From contig JAQURG010000013.1 of NCBI GenBank assembly GCA_028715725.1, positions 1-64,000 on the forward strand: DNA of 64,000 nt, read 5' to 3'. The position numbers and the translations under genes are program-made. The stretch comes from Methylococcales bacterium. GTDB taxonomy: Bacteria > Pseudomonadota > Gammaproteobacteria > Methylococcales > Methylomonadaceae. Below, piece by piece: positions 51,193-60,383 of the stretch (positions are counted from its first letter, which is position 1; every line of letters begins with the position of its first letter). The notes below the pieces were generated by a model. The model was not told the DNA's origin. It saw only the letters and a list, made by a program, of their open reading frames with translations, and searched no databases.

Positions 51193-52743
51193 TTAAATCT
51201 GCTCCTGTAACACGTCGTTTTTCAATATCCCTCTGTCGTAAATAAACGATACGAAAAGTAAGAGTACGATAAGGCCAATGACAGGCGCATCGCCAAATCG
51301 TGCATAAGGGGTCATTCCGCTCATAGGCGTTATCGTTCCGTTCAGCGTTGTGATTGTAAATGAAGGCGCCCGGCTGATAATTCTTCCATCAGGCGCAACA
51401 ATGGCGGTGACTCCCGTATTGGTGGACCGCAACAGAAAGCGTCCTGTTTCCATGGCCCGCATTCTGGCAATTTGTAAATGCTGATAAGGCTCTATTGAGT
51501 TTCCAAACCAGCCGTCATTGGTGACGTTGACCAGATAAGCGGCATCCGCCAAATTCCGAATACCCTCATTACCAAAGGCATCTTCATAGCAGATCGAAGT
51601 AATAAAGGGATAACCTCCCGCTTTCAGCAAAGGTTGATCCATACCGCCGGACTTGAAATTACCCAATTTTATCGACAGGCTGTTTAATATAAAACCGGAC
51701 ACAGGCTGCCAGGGCAAATATTCGCCGAAAGGCAGTAAATGCTTTTTTCGATAAAGGCCTGTTTCTTTGCCCAGCGTCATCACAGCATTGTATTTTTCAT
51801 TCTCCGAATTTCCACGCGTCGGAAGGCTGACGATTAAATCGGTATTGTGTTGTTGAGCGGCTTGACTCAAGGGCAGCAAGAACCACTCGTTGACTTCGGA
51901 TAAATAAGCGGGAATGGAGGTTTCAGGCCAAACAATGACAGCAGAATCCCAATGCTGTTCTGTCATTTTTTTATAGAGTAGTAAGGTATTGAGCCTGTTT
52001 TCCGGCAGCCATTTTTGATCCTGTATGATATTGCCCTGAATCAATGAAACTCTGATAGGATCGCCTATCGTCCGGGTCCATTTTACTGTCTGCAAGACGC
52101 TGCCGGTAGTCCATATCACAACAAGGAATATTGTCAGCAATAACCGGTGTTTTCGGGTTTGAAAAATAAACAGCACAATGGAGGCGGTCAAGGCGGCTAG
52201 AAACCCGGTTCCATAAACGCCGACTACAGGGATAAATCCCGTCAATGGCGTTTCCAGTTGCGAGTAGGCAATTTGCAGCCAGGGAAAACCGTTAAGCACC
52301 AGATAGCCGCGAAAGTATTCAACCAGGAGCCAAATGGCAGGCATGGCGGCTATTGACATGAGCCCTTTGCAAACCGGTCTTGTTTTTACTGAAAGATAGC
52401 CTGCAAATGCCGGAAACAGAGCCCAAAAGCCGACAAACAAGCCGGTCAGCAGGCTGGAACTTAGCATATCGGCCTTGCCAAAATCATGAATACTGATATA
52501 AACCCAGGATACGCCCAAGCCGAATGACCCCAAGCCGAATAAATATCCTCTTAATATTGCACGGCCCGAGGTGCTGTTTTGCCAGGAAGCAAACAGGATA
52601 ATCAGCGCTAGGGGCGACAGGCAGGCATAATCGAAAGGGGCAAACGCCAGCGTAAAAACAATGCCTGCGATGGCTGCGAGCAAATCCCAACAGTGTTTCG
52701 ATGAAAATCGCATGGATTGTGGATAAGGATTTAAATGAGGCAT
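51193..52743 (-). CDS. lnt: apolipoprotein N-acyltransferase
   Basis: Adds the third acyl chain to lipoproteins in the inner membrane. The 516-aa protein has about six N-terminal hydrophobic helices, then a nitrilase-like periplasmic domain with the catalytic triad: Glu in VIVWPETSIPAYL, Lys in YRKKHLLPFGEYLPW and Cys in ITSICYEDAFG, and a final membrane helix near the C-terminus. A start at Met12 (MRFSSKHCWDL) is also possible. It converges with ilvA. With lgt at 12.4 kb this window holds two of the three lipoprotein maturation enzymes. Confidence 0.95.
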   Translation of the reverse strand: MPHLNPYPQSMRFSSKHCWDLLAAIAGIVFTLAFAPFDYACLSPLALIILFASWQNSTSGRAILRGYLFGLGSFGLGVSWVYISIHDFGKADMLSSSLLTGLFVGFWALFPAFAGYLSVKTRPVCKGLMSIAAMPAIWLLVEYFRGYLVLNGFPWLQIAYSQLETPLTGFIPVVGVYGTGFLAALTASIVLFIFQTRKHRLLLTIFLVVIWTTGSVLQTVKWTRTIGDPIRVSLIQGNIIQDQKWLPENRLNTLLLYKKMTEQHWDSAVIVWPETSIPAYLSEVNEWFLLPLSQAAQQHNTDLIVSLPTRGNSENEKYNAVMTLGKETGLYRKKHLLPFGEYLPWQPVSGFILNSLSIKLGNFKSGGMDQPLLKAGGYPFITSICYEDAFGNEGIRNLADAAYLVNVTNDGWFGNSIEPYQHLQIARMRAMETGRFLLRSTNTGVTAIVAPDGRIISRAPSFTITTLNGTITPMSGMTPYARFGDAPVIGLIVLLLFVSFIYDRGILKNDVLQEQI

Positions 52744-52982
52744 ATAAATATATTTGCTCCGGCCGCCGATGTGGCCCTATAACGGATGTAATAATGCTAT
52801 AGCAGATGCTTTAACACTTATGCACTGTCCTAATATACGACTTAAACCGGGCCGGAATTAAAATCATATCTGTAGCCCATAATTCATCAATATAAAGATA
52901 AGCAATTCAGTCAGCAGCAACGCCAGGGGCAACAATCAAAACAATACCCGAACTACTTGAAAATAATATCATAATTAATCGC

Positions 52983-55900
52983 TTAAATATTATCCAGCTC
53001 CCGCTCTTCCGAAGTCGGTAGTTTGACGGGCGGCTTAAATATATGATAGAGCACAGGCACCAGTAAAATAGTCATGACGGTGGCGCTAAACAGCCCCCAG
53101 ACAATTACGGTAGCAAGGGGACGTTGCACATCCGAGCCCAATCCGGTAGCCAGCGATGCAGGCACCAGACCCAGGATGGCGACCAGGGAAGCGACCAGAA
53201 TCGGCCTGATGCAGCGCACAGAGCCTTCTATAATGGCCTGGTTCATAGGCGTACCGGCAAGCCGTAATTCGGTGATAGTTCTTATAATCAGCACGCCATT
53301 CATAATAGAGACACCGAAAACGGCCGCAAAGCCGACCCCTGAAGAGACGTTCAGATTCATATCGCGAAAATACAGGGCAGTGATTCCTCCTACCAAGGCA
53401 AAGGGAATGGCAAACAGCAATGTCAATGATGCCCGCAATGAGCCGAACGTTACCAAAAGCAGAAGAAATATGACGCCAATACTGGATGGCACGAGTATTT
53501 TAAAATGTTGTGCGGCCCGTTCAAGATTCTCAAACATGCCCAGCCAGGCGACGCGATAGCCACTGGGAGCTTCAATTTCCTGTTTGAACAGGCGTTGGGC
53601 ATCGGCTACGAAACCGCCCTGGTCGCGTCCAACTATATCCGTTCTCACTGTCAGTCGGCGTCTGCCATCGGCCCTGGCTATCAATGTCTGTCCATCGATA
53701 ATTTCAATATGAGCAACCTGAGCTAACGGGATAGGAATGCCGTCTGAATTATAAACCGGCAGACGTCCGATAGCGGCCGGCGAACGTAAGACTTCCTTGG
53801 CAAAACGCGCAACAATATCAATACGCCGTTCACCTTCAAACAAATGCCCGATCGGCGATCCGCCGATAGCGATATCAATGAGCGCTGTAACATCTTCGAC
53901 GCTGACATTGTAGCGGGCGCACAAGGATCTCTCCGGGCTGATAACCAATTGCGGCTGCGGTCCTTCCTGTTCAATACTGACATCCACAGCACCTGGAACT
54001 CTATTGAGCAACGCCTGGGTTTTTCTTGCCAGGCTCAGCAATACGTCAGAATCGGAACCGGAAAATTCTACGGCCAGATTGGCTGAAGTGCCGTTGGCGT
54101 CTTCGGTTACGCTATCGATGATGGGCTGGGTAAAATTGAAGCGTGTCGTTGGAAACTCCATACGAAACCGCGCTCCCAGCGCAGCAAGCAATTCCTGCTT
54201 GCGTTTGAATTGCACCCATTGGTCCCGAGGTTGGGGACTGATCAGCATTTCAAGCCGGCTGGGAGGAAAAGGATCCGTACCGCTGTCGCTCCGGCCTGCC
54301 TGAACGACAATGAAAGCTATATCCGGAAATTCTGCTGCGACTTCGCGCAGCCGTTGGCCGAACTTTGAGGATTGCTGTAAAGAGGTGCCTTCAGGAAAAT
54401 TTGCCCGCACCCAGGCGACGCCCTCATCCATATAAGGTAAAAACTCTGAGCCGATGCGCGGAAGGATTAATCCCAGAATAATAACAAGCATGGCTGCCGC
54501 CAAGCCAACTGACCGCCAGCAGTAAGTCAATAAAAAGGAAAGTGTCGAAGCGTAGCGAGGGTAAATCCATCTTAATACCGGATTTTCCCAATCGTGGTAA
54601 CCTTTTCTAAATAACAGACTGCTTAGCACAGGCACGACGAACAGCGCATATATCATGGCGCCGAACAAGGCAAATAAAATGGTCAATGCCATAGGGCGAA
54701 ATAACAGCCCCTCAATATGAGTAAGCGTCAGCAACGGCAAGAAAGCGCCCACTATCATCAGGATTGAAAAAAATACCGGCCGCTCAACCTGCAAAGCCCC
54801 GCGCAAGACTGTTTTTGCCACGCCGGTTTGATCATTCTTTTGCGTTGGGTCATGCAAATGATGCGCAATGTTTTCCGCCATAATCACAGAGCCGTCAACA
54901 ATAATGCCGAAGTCAATGGCGCCGATGGACAATAAACCGATCGGAATGCCAAACGCATTCATCATGACCAGGGCAAACAATAATGAAAAGGGAATAGTCA
55001 AGGCCACTACCAGCGCCATAGACGGGCGCCCCAGAAAAAAGAGCAGTACGACGGTGACCAGCGTAATGCCCAGCAAGACGCTATGGCCTACTGTATGCAG
55101 CGTATTTTCAACCAGTTGGGAACGATCATAGAATGGCGCCACCTTGACGCCCTCCGGCAAATCAACCTGATTCAGTTCATTGATAACCGTTTTAACATTG
55201 TTCAATGTATCCGAAGTATTTTCCCCTCGGCGCATCAGGACTATACCTTCAATGGTTTGGTCCTTTTTATTTTTGCTGAGAATTCCGGTGGGTATTTTGG
55301 CATCAGTTTCCACATCCGCTACGTCACGCACATAAACAGGCGTGCCGCCGAAAGACTTGATAAAGATATTACCCAGTTCCGATACGTCCTGTAAAGCTCC
55401 GCGGCCACGAATAACAAAAGACATACTGCCTCGCGACAAGACGCTGCCTCCGGCGCTCTCATTATTGGTCTGTATGGCATCGACGATATCATTCAGGGAT
55501 AATCCGAAACGCTGCAATTGCGACGGCTTCATCAGTACCGCGTATTGCTTTTCAAAACCGCCGAAATTGGTGACCTCGGCGACGCCGGCTGCACGCAACA
55601 AATGGGGGATGACCTGCCAGTCATTAATAGATCGAAGTTCGGTCAGATCATAACGGCCGTCTGACACCAACTCATACCGCAATATTTCCCCGTAGGCCGT
55701 TGCGTATGGACCCAGCTCGGCAGATGCGCCATCAGGTAAATTTATGTTGGCGAGTTTTTCCTGTACACGTTGTCGCGCCCAATAACCTTCAACGCCCTCT
55801 TCGAAAGTCAGCTGAACTACCGACAGGCCGAAAATGGTCCGTGAACGGATAGTTACCACTTTCGGAACATTGCGCATTTCGATCTCTACCGGCACGGTTA

Positions 55901-56093
55901 CCTGTCGCTCCACCTCTTCGGGCGCGCGACCCGGATAGACGGTAATAATCTGGACCATCTGCGAAGATATGTCAGGATAGGCGTCGATCTGCATTCTTGA
56001 AAACGACCACAGGCCCAGAATAACAACTATGACAGCGCCGCCCAAAACGATCAGGCGATGGTCCATCGCTTTGTTAAGCATTTGCGGAATCAT
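52983..56093 (-). CDS. heavy-metal efflux RND transporter, CzcA family (system 1)
   Basis: Inner-membrane proton/metal antiporter of a tripartite pump. The 1036-aa protein has the RND plan: 12 membrane segments in two halves and two large periplasmic loops. The fourth membrane segment reads GAIDFGIIVDGSVIMAEN (about 391-408), the DFG..DG..EN signature of divalent-cation exporters (Czc/Cnr/Ncc type) rather than the CusA type for Cu/Ag. Its start overlaps the adaptor gene stop by 4 nt. The exact metals cannot be told from sequence alone. It is the last gene of the operon outer-membrane factor, adaptor, pump. Confidence 0.93.
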   Translation of the reverse strand: MIPQMLNKAMDHRLIVLGGAVIVVILGLWSFSRMQIDAYPDISSQMVQIITVYPGRAPEEVERQVTVPVEIEMRNVPKVVTIRSRTIFGLSVVQLTFEEGVEGYWARQRVQEKLANINLPDGASAELGPYATAYGEILRYELVSDGRYDLTELRSINDWQVIPHLLRAAGVAEVTNFGGFEKQYAVLMKPSQLQRFGLSLNDIVDAIQTNNESAGGSVLSRGSMSFVIRGRGALQDVSELGNIFIKSFGGTPVYVRDVADVETDAKIPTGILSKNKKDQTIEGIVLMRRGENTSDTLNNVKTVINELNQVDLPEGVKVAPFYDRSQLVENTLHTVGHSVLLGITLVTVVLLFFLGRPSMALVVALTIPFSLLFALVMMNAFGIPIGLLSIGAIDFGIIVDGSVIMAENIAHHLHDPTQKNDQTGVAKTVLRGALQVERPVFFSILMIVGAFLPLLTLTHIEGLLFRPMALTILFALFGAMIYALFVVPVLSSLLFRKGYHDWENPVLRWIYPRYASTLSFLLTYCWRSVGLAAAMLVIILGLILPRIGSEFLPYMDEGVAWVRANFPEGTSLQQSSKFGQRLREVAAEFPDIAFIVVQAGRSDSGTDPFPPSRLEMLISPQPRDQWVQFKRKQELLAALGARFRMEFPTTRFNFTQPIIDSVTEDANGTSANLAVEFSGSDSDVLLSLARKTQALLNRVPGAVDVSIEQEGPQPQLVISPERSLCARYNVSVEDVTALIDIAIGGSPIGHLFEGERRIDIVARFAKEVLRSPAAIGRLPVYNSDGIPIPLAQVAHIEIIDGQTLIARADGRRRLTVRTDIVGRDQGGFVADAQRLFKQEIEAPSGYRVAWLGMFENLERAAQHFKILVPSSIGVIFLLLLVTFGSLRASLTLLFAIPFALVGGITALYFRDMNLNVSSGVGFAAVFGVSIMNGVLIIRTITELRLAGTPMNQAIIEGSVRCIRPILVASLVAILGLVPASLATGLGSDVQRPLATVIVWGLFSATVMTILLVPVLYHIFKPPVKLPTSEERELDNI

Positions 56094-57280
56094 CGTGTTG
56101 CTCCGCCGGATGGACTTTTTTTGTCGGCTTCGTCATTTTGCAGGGCTTGAACCAGCATTGGCTTTAACAAGATCGCGCCATTGCCAATTATGTGCTCCCC
56201 GCCCTGCAAACCTTTAAGAATCTCAATGCGATCATTCGCGCTTTCTCCGACGTCTACTTCGGTAATTCTCCACAAGCCCGGTCCGGCATTAATTAACACA
56301 TAATCCGAATTTCCGCTGTGCAGAACACCGTCTATCGGGACCAGTATGGCGTCTCGCGGATCGGTCCCTAAGCCAATTTCTGCATACATGCCCGGCTTAA
56401 ATTGATCGGATTGATCATTTAATTCAAAAAATACACGTAAAGTATGTCTTTCGGCCGATAGCGTGGGCGCCAGACTTCTGACTTTGCCGGAAAACTGTTG
56501 ATTGGGAATCCCATAAAAACGCGCAACGCAGGCCTGCTCAACTCTTACCAGACCGATTCTTATTTCAGGCACATCGGCCATAACCAAGGAAACGCCGGGG
56601 GCAGAGCTTTCCAGTAAAAGAGGGTCCACGCCTTCCTGCAACAGCTTTCTTTCTAACGCTGCACGGCTGCGGGTTGCGACAGTGAGCGCTGTTTCTGCCT
56701 CATAGACGTCCTTTTGGCCTTCCAATTGAACCTGAAGCAGGTTGGCTTCTGCAGCGGTTAGATCACGAATCGCTTCGGTTCCTGTAGCAACCAGTTTTCT
56801 GAGCCGATCGACAGCCAATTTATGTGAATTGTATTGCGCAGCAGTCAGTTCGCGGATTTTTACCAGGCGTTTGATATTGAAATTTTTTTCAGCCTGAGCC
56901 CTTTGCCAGTCGGCATAAACGCCGGAAAGTTCAATGCTGTTAAATTGCCAGCGGTCTTCCATAGGCGTGGAACCCATAGGAAGACGTGCAACAACAGCGC
57001 CGGTTACAACCAGCAAAGGCGTGTTTATACGTTCTTTTTGTACTATTGAAATGTTGAATTTCTTTTCCAGCAGACTACCGGCTTTGACCCCGATAACACG
57101 CGGCTCCGCCAGCTGAACCACGGCCGGAACTTCTGTCGCAGAGGCTTCTTTCTGATCGGCTGCCGCCTGTTGCCATGAGCCGCAAAACAAGGCCGCCAGA
57201 ATCATACTGACAGTCAATATATTATTCAATCGGGAATAATGCTTAAGGTAATTGTCCATAAACAAAGCTAAAAAAGTCAT
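56090..57280 (-). CDS. RND efflux periplasmic adaptor subunit (system 1)
   Basis: A 396-aa membrane fusion protein linking pump and outer-membrane channel. N-terminal hydrophobic segment (about 20-36, ILTVSMILAALFCGSW), then a periplasmic part with lipoyl halves around a long coiled-coil hairpin (about 130-220, with KLAVDRLRKLVATGTEAIRD and LLQVQLEGQKDVYEAETALT) and a beta-barrel ending (FKPGMYAEIGLG). The family is clear, but identity to a named member is not. Overlaps of 4 nt with both neighbours suggest coupled translation. Confidence 0.88.
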   Translation of the reverse strand: MTFLALFMDNYLKHYSRLNNILTVSMILAALFCGSWQQAAADQKEASATEVPAVVQLAEPRVIGVKAGSLLEKKFNISIVQKERINTPLLVVTGAVVARLPMGSTPMEDRWQFNSIELSGVYADWQRAQAEKNFNIKRLVKIRELTAAQYNSHKLAVDRLRKLVATGTEAIRDLTAAEANLLQVQLEGQKDVYEAETALTVATRSRAALERKLLQEGVDPLLLESSAPGVSLVMADVPEIRIGLVRVEQACVARFYGIPNQQFSGKVRSLAPTLSAERHTLRVFFELNDQSDQFKPGMYAEIGLGTDPRDAILVPIDGVLHSGNSDYVLINAGPGLWRITEVDVGESANDRIEILKGLQGGEHIIGNGAILLKPMLVQALQNDEADKKSPSGGATR

Positions 57281-58785
57281 CGTAATACTTCTTTGCCGAT
57301 AACAGCATTAAGTTGATTCAAGGAGTGCCAATAACTGGATCGTTCACTGATATGAACACGGTAAGTCTCCAGGTATGTCCGTTGTGCATCCAGTACTTCT
57401 ATCAGGGTTTTACCACCTAATTCATAAGCCTGGGTAGTTTTATCCCGCACATTTTTTGCCGCTTCAAGCTGCCCGGGATCATCGATTATTAAAAATTGAT
57501 AAGAAGTAGCAAAGGTTTTAACTGCCTGATCAATTTCGGCGCGTAAATCCACAAGCTGACCTCGCAGATTAAATTGGGTCTGGCTTCTGACGGATTTTGC
57601 CTTGGCAATATTGCCTTGATTACGATCAAAAACAGGTACGGTGACATTAATTCCAGCCATCCACGAACTGGCATCCGGAAAGCCGATGGCTTGTTGTTGA
57701 AACTGTCGGGTGTATCCGATGCTCGGCGCAACTATGGGATACGCTTTGCTTTCCTGCAATTTTATATCTGCATTGGCTTTATCCAACTGACGGCGCAGTG
57801 CAGTTAAATCGGGTCTGTTTTCCTCAGCCAGTTTAAAAGCGGCTTCAAGCACTATGGGCTTTAATGGAGCTTCTACTTCCAGGGTGCCTTTTACATTAAT
57901 AGGAGTATTGCCTTCAACGCCTAACAGGGAGCGTAGCCGATTAAGCGCCGCAGCCAAATCGAGTTCCCGTGTATGAACTTCACGGCGGCTGCTGAAAATT
58001 GACAGTTTAATCCGATCCGCTTCAATAGTGCCCACTCCTCCGAGAGCCACCCGGTTAAGAATGATCTGTTCCATTTTGGCAAGGTTTTGCTGGTTTTCAT
58101 AGGCGAGCCCCAACATAGCCTGCATTTCCAGAACGTCATAAAAAGCGGCGATAGTTGCTGCAATTCTGAGCCGGACGGTATTGGCAAAGTCGGCGGATGC
58201 CGCTTCCACACCCTGTTTTCCGAGCGTTATTGCAGCCGCCCTCTTGCCAAACAGGAACCAGTCGATAGGCGCCGTGACATTGATATCAAATTGTGGCGGT
58301 CCGCCTTGTCGGTTGACGGTGAAAGACCGATTCAAGGGCATTAACTGTATATCAGTATAGAGTTGCGGATTGGGTATCAATCCGGCCGTGATCAGGTCGG
58401 CTTCAGCCTGACTAATGTTTTCAAGTGCGGCTCTGATCCTTGGATCAGATTGCAATGCGGTTTGCACGGCCTGGTTTAATGTGAGTTCTTTTGGCTCTGC
58501 CGCAGATTCGTAAGGGGATATAACCCTGTGAGTTTCGTCAGGAAGCGCATTGAGCGGAGGCGTATCTACAGTAGCTAATTTAGATTCATCCATGTATAAC
58601 GGTAACGGGGCCGGTTTGTAATCCTGAATTGAGCATCCGCATAATAATAAAAAAAAGAGCCCGGAAGATTTGCAAAAAGTGTTAATAAATGAAGAGACTA
58701 AGTTGAAAAGGTAAGCATAATTTTTAAACCCTGTTACTTTTACTTTGTTCATAGACAGATGATTTCTACCGGTAACTTCAATCAA
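57277..58785 (-). CDS. TolC/CzcC family outer-membrane efflux lipoprotein (system 1)
   Basis: A 502-aa outer-membrane factor. After a hydrophobic leader with a lipobox LCGC (Cys about 51 from the first Met; from Met12 it would be at 40) the mature protein shows two repeated TolC halves, e.g. ELTLNQAVQTALQSDPRIRA early and ADIKLQESKAYPIVAPSIGYT later, and ends VIGKEVLR. The leader is long, so translation may begin at Met12 rather than the first Met. First gene of the minus-strand operon; its promoter lies in the 398-bp gap shared with the divergent second system. Confidence 0.9.
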   Translation of the reverse strand: MIEVTGRNHLSMNKVKVTGFKNYAYLFNLVSSFINTFCKSSGLFFLLLCGCSIQDYKPAPLPLYMDESKLATVDTPPLNALPDETHRVISPYESAAEPKELTLNQAVQTALQSDPRIRAALENISQAEADLITAGLIPNPQLYTDIQLMPLNRSFTVNRQGGPPQFDINVTAPIDWFLFGKRAAAITLGKQGVEAASADFANTVRLRIAATIAAFYDVLEMQAMLGLAYENQQNLAKMEQIILNRVALGGVGTIEADRIKLSIFSSRREVHTRELDLAAALNRLRSLLGVEGNTPINVKGTLEVEAPLKPIVLEAAFKLAEENRPDLTALRRQLDKANADIKLQESKAYPIVAPSIGYTRQFQQQAIGFPDASSWMAGINVTVPVFDRNQGNIAKAKSVRSQTQFNLRGQLVDLRAEIDQAVKTFATSYQFLIIDDPGQLEAAKNVRDKTTQAYELGGKTLIEVLDAQRTYLETYRVHISERSSYWHSLNQLNAVIGKEVLR

Positions 58786-59183
58786 GAGAAGATTTATAAA
58801 ACTGATTTATATCAGCACACCTTAATCCAATAGTCTACACATCAATAGCAGTGCCAGACAATCTTGTCGAATATAAATTAAGTGGCAGTTTAAATGAACC
58901 AATTCGAATGGTTGCTTTAAACCTTTCCTGATCACACAAATGATAAGAGGTAATAGCTTTTGATAATAACACTATGAATTCATAGAAGTACTTCATATAT
59001 ATAACCTATCCGGCATGAAATATGCTTATTTATATAAATCTTATAAAATATTTTGAGGAATAGGAAACATATTTAAAAATAAGATATTTATTCAATTTGG
59101 CTTTAGCTTAAAACAGAGCAATCGGTTGATGTCCCTTTAAGAGTGTTAATTTATTATTAGCGATATCGAATCGATATTTTATA
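58786..59183. promoter_or_regulatory. divergent promoter region between two metal efflux operons
   Basis: 398 bp, strongly AT-rich, without a gene. It must hold promoters for both pump operons. I see AT-rich -10 candidates (TATAAA at about 59032-59048 region) but none with a convincing -35. No metal regulator gene (merR, arsR, two-component) is present in the window, so control probably comes from elsewhere. The one clear symmetric element is the 15-bp interrupted palindrome at 59163-59177. Confidence 0.45.
59163..59177. promoter_or_regulatory. candidate operator (7-1-7 palindrome)
   Basis: ATATCGA-A-TCGATAT, a perfect inverted repeat with a single central base, lying 6 bp before the ATG of the second adaptor gene. 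Position fits a repressor site; no matching regulator family can be named from the sequence. Confidence 0.35.
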
Positions 59184-60374
59184 ATGATCACAAATCAGGT
59201 TTATCGTGCTTTCTATTTTATCTTTTCCATGCATCTATTAACTTTTATTTGTTTTGCCGGGCTTCTGCTTATATCAGCCTGTGGCCATCAAGCATCAGAA
59301 ACAGTAGCTCGGCCCCCTTCGAAGGAGCTGGCATCAGCGGCAATGGATAAAGCCGGAAATCCACAGGCTGAAGATGCGCCGGCCGTCATGCTACGGCCCG
59401 AGTCTCTTCCGTATATTGTGGTGCAGGAAGTTAAATCTGAAGCTTTTGGCGGCGTCATTTCGGCTCCTGCCCGAGTGGATTTCCAGACTAAAGCTATCTC
59501 TACAGCGGGTACGATGGTTGCCGGACGAATTACTAAAATTTACGTTCAGGTTGGCGATCGCATTAAGGCGGGAGCTCCTTTAGCGACACTATCCAGTGTA
59601 GAAGCTGCACAAATGCGCTCGGATTTCGCCCGTGCGGAAGCCGAACTTTCCAGAGCCGAAGATCGCTACCGGCGTCAACTTGCGATGCGGCAGGCAGGGG
59701 TGGGACTCGAGGTCGAGCGGGTTGAAGCGGAAACACAACTGAAACAGGCCCGTACTGACTTGGAGAGAAGCCGGGATTTTCTTCGTTTACTCGGCAACGG
59801 CATCGCCGATGAGGTCACTATAAGGGCTCCTATGGATAGCATGGTTTTAAAGGCTCATGTTTCGATAGGGGCTGCTGTCAGTTCCGGGTCGCCGTTCTTC
59901 GACCTGGGTGAACCTTCAGCTGCATGGATTGTAGCTGATGTTTTCGAAAGGGATTTGCCGTTGGTTGAAAAGGGAGCAAAAGTGACTATTGAGCTGGCAT
60001 CACTGCCCAACCCTATCAGCGGACATGTCGTCGCGGAAAGCGCGGCAATTCAAAGTGATCTCCGGCGGGCCTCTGTATTTATCGTATCTGACGATTCGAA
60101 GATACCGCTTCGGCCCGGGATGTACGCGCGCGCTTCAATCGAAGCTTCCGGTCCCGGAAATATTGTGTTACCCACTTCAGCAATATTAATTAGAGACGGT
60201 AAAAAGACTATCGTTTATGTCGAGAAATCTCCTCGAGTCTTCGAGCCCAGGGATGTCCAAATTGGCTTGGCCCGGGGAGGAATGACGCCCGTATTAAAAG
60301 GACTTTCAAGCGGTGAGCGCGTTGTTGTGAGCGGTGCTCTATTGATTGACGGTGAAGCCGCGATGCTGCTTTAG
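59184..60374 (+). CDS. RND efflux periplasmic adaptor lipoprotein (system 2)
   Basis: A 396-aa membrane fusion protein. The N-terminus has a lipobox LISAC (Cys about 33 from the first Met; a Met at residue 16 gives a more usual leader). Next come the lipoyl half-motif (TMVAGRITKIYVQVGDRIKAG), a helical hairpin (about 130-195, MRSDFARAEAELSRAEDRYR), the second lipoyl half (ITIRAPMD-like VTIRAPMDS) and beta-barrel parts (LRPGMYARASIEA). It differs clearly from the adaptor of system 1. The pump gene follows after 9 nt. No Shine-Dalgarno is evident before the ATG at 59184. Confidence 0.88.
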   Translation: MITNQVYRAFYFIFSMHLLTFICFAGLLLISACGHQASETVARPPSKELASAAMDKAGNPQAEDAPAVMLRPESLPYIVVQEVKSEAFGGVISAPARVDFQTKAISTAGTMVAGRITKIYVQVGDRIKAGAPLATLSSVEAAQMRSDFARAEAELSRAEDRYRRQLAMRQAGVGLEVERVEAETQLKQARTDLERSRDFLRLLGNGIADEVTIRAPMDSMVLKAHVSIGAAVSSGSPFFDLGEPSAAWIVADVFERDLPLVEKGAKVTIELASLPNPISGHVVAESAAIQSDLRRASVFIVSDDSKIPLRPGMYARASIEASGPGNIVLPTSAILIRDGKKTIVYVEKSPRVFEPRDVQIGLARGGMTPVLKGLSSGERVVVSGALLIDGEAAMLL

Positions 60375-60383
60375 GGATTCTGT

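Noticed and set aside
52983..56093. CusA (Cu/Ag) assignment for the RND pumps
   Set aside because: Both pumps show the DFG..DG..EN pattern of divalent-cation exporters in the fourth membrane segment, and no CusF or copper-type Met-rich gene is nearby.
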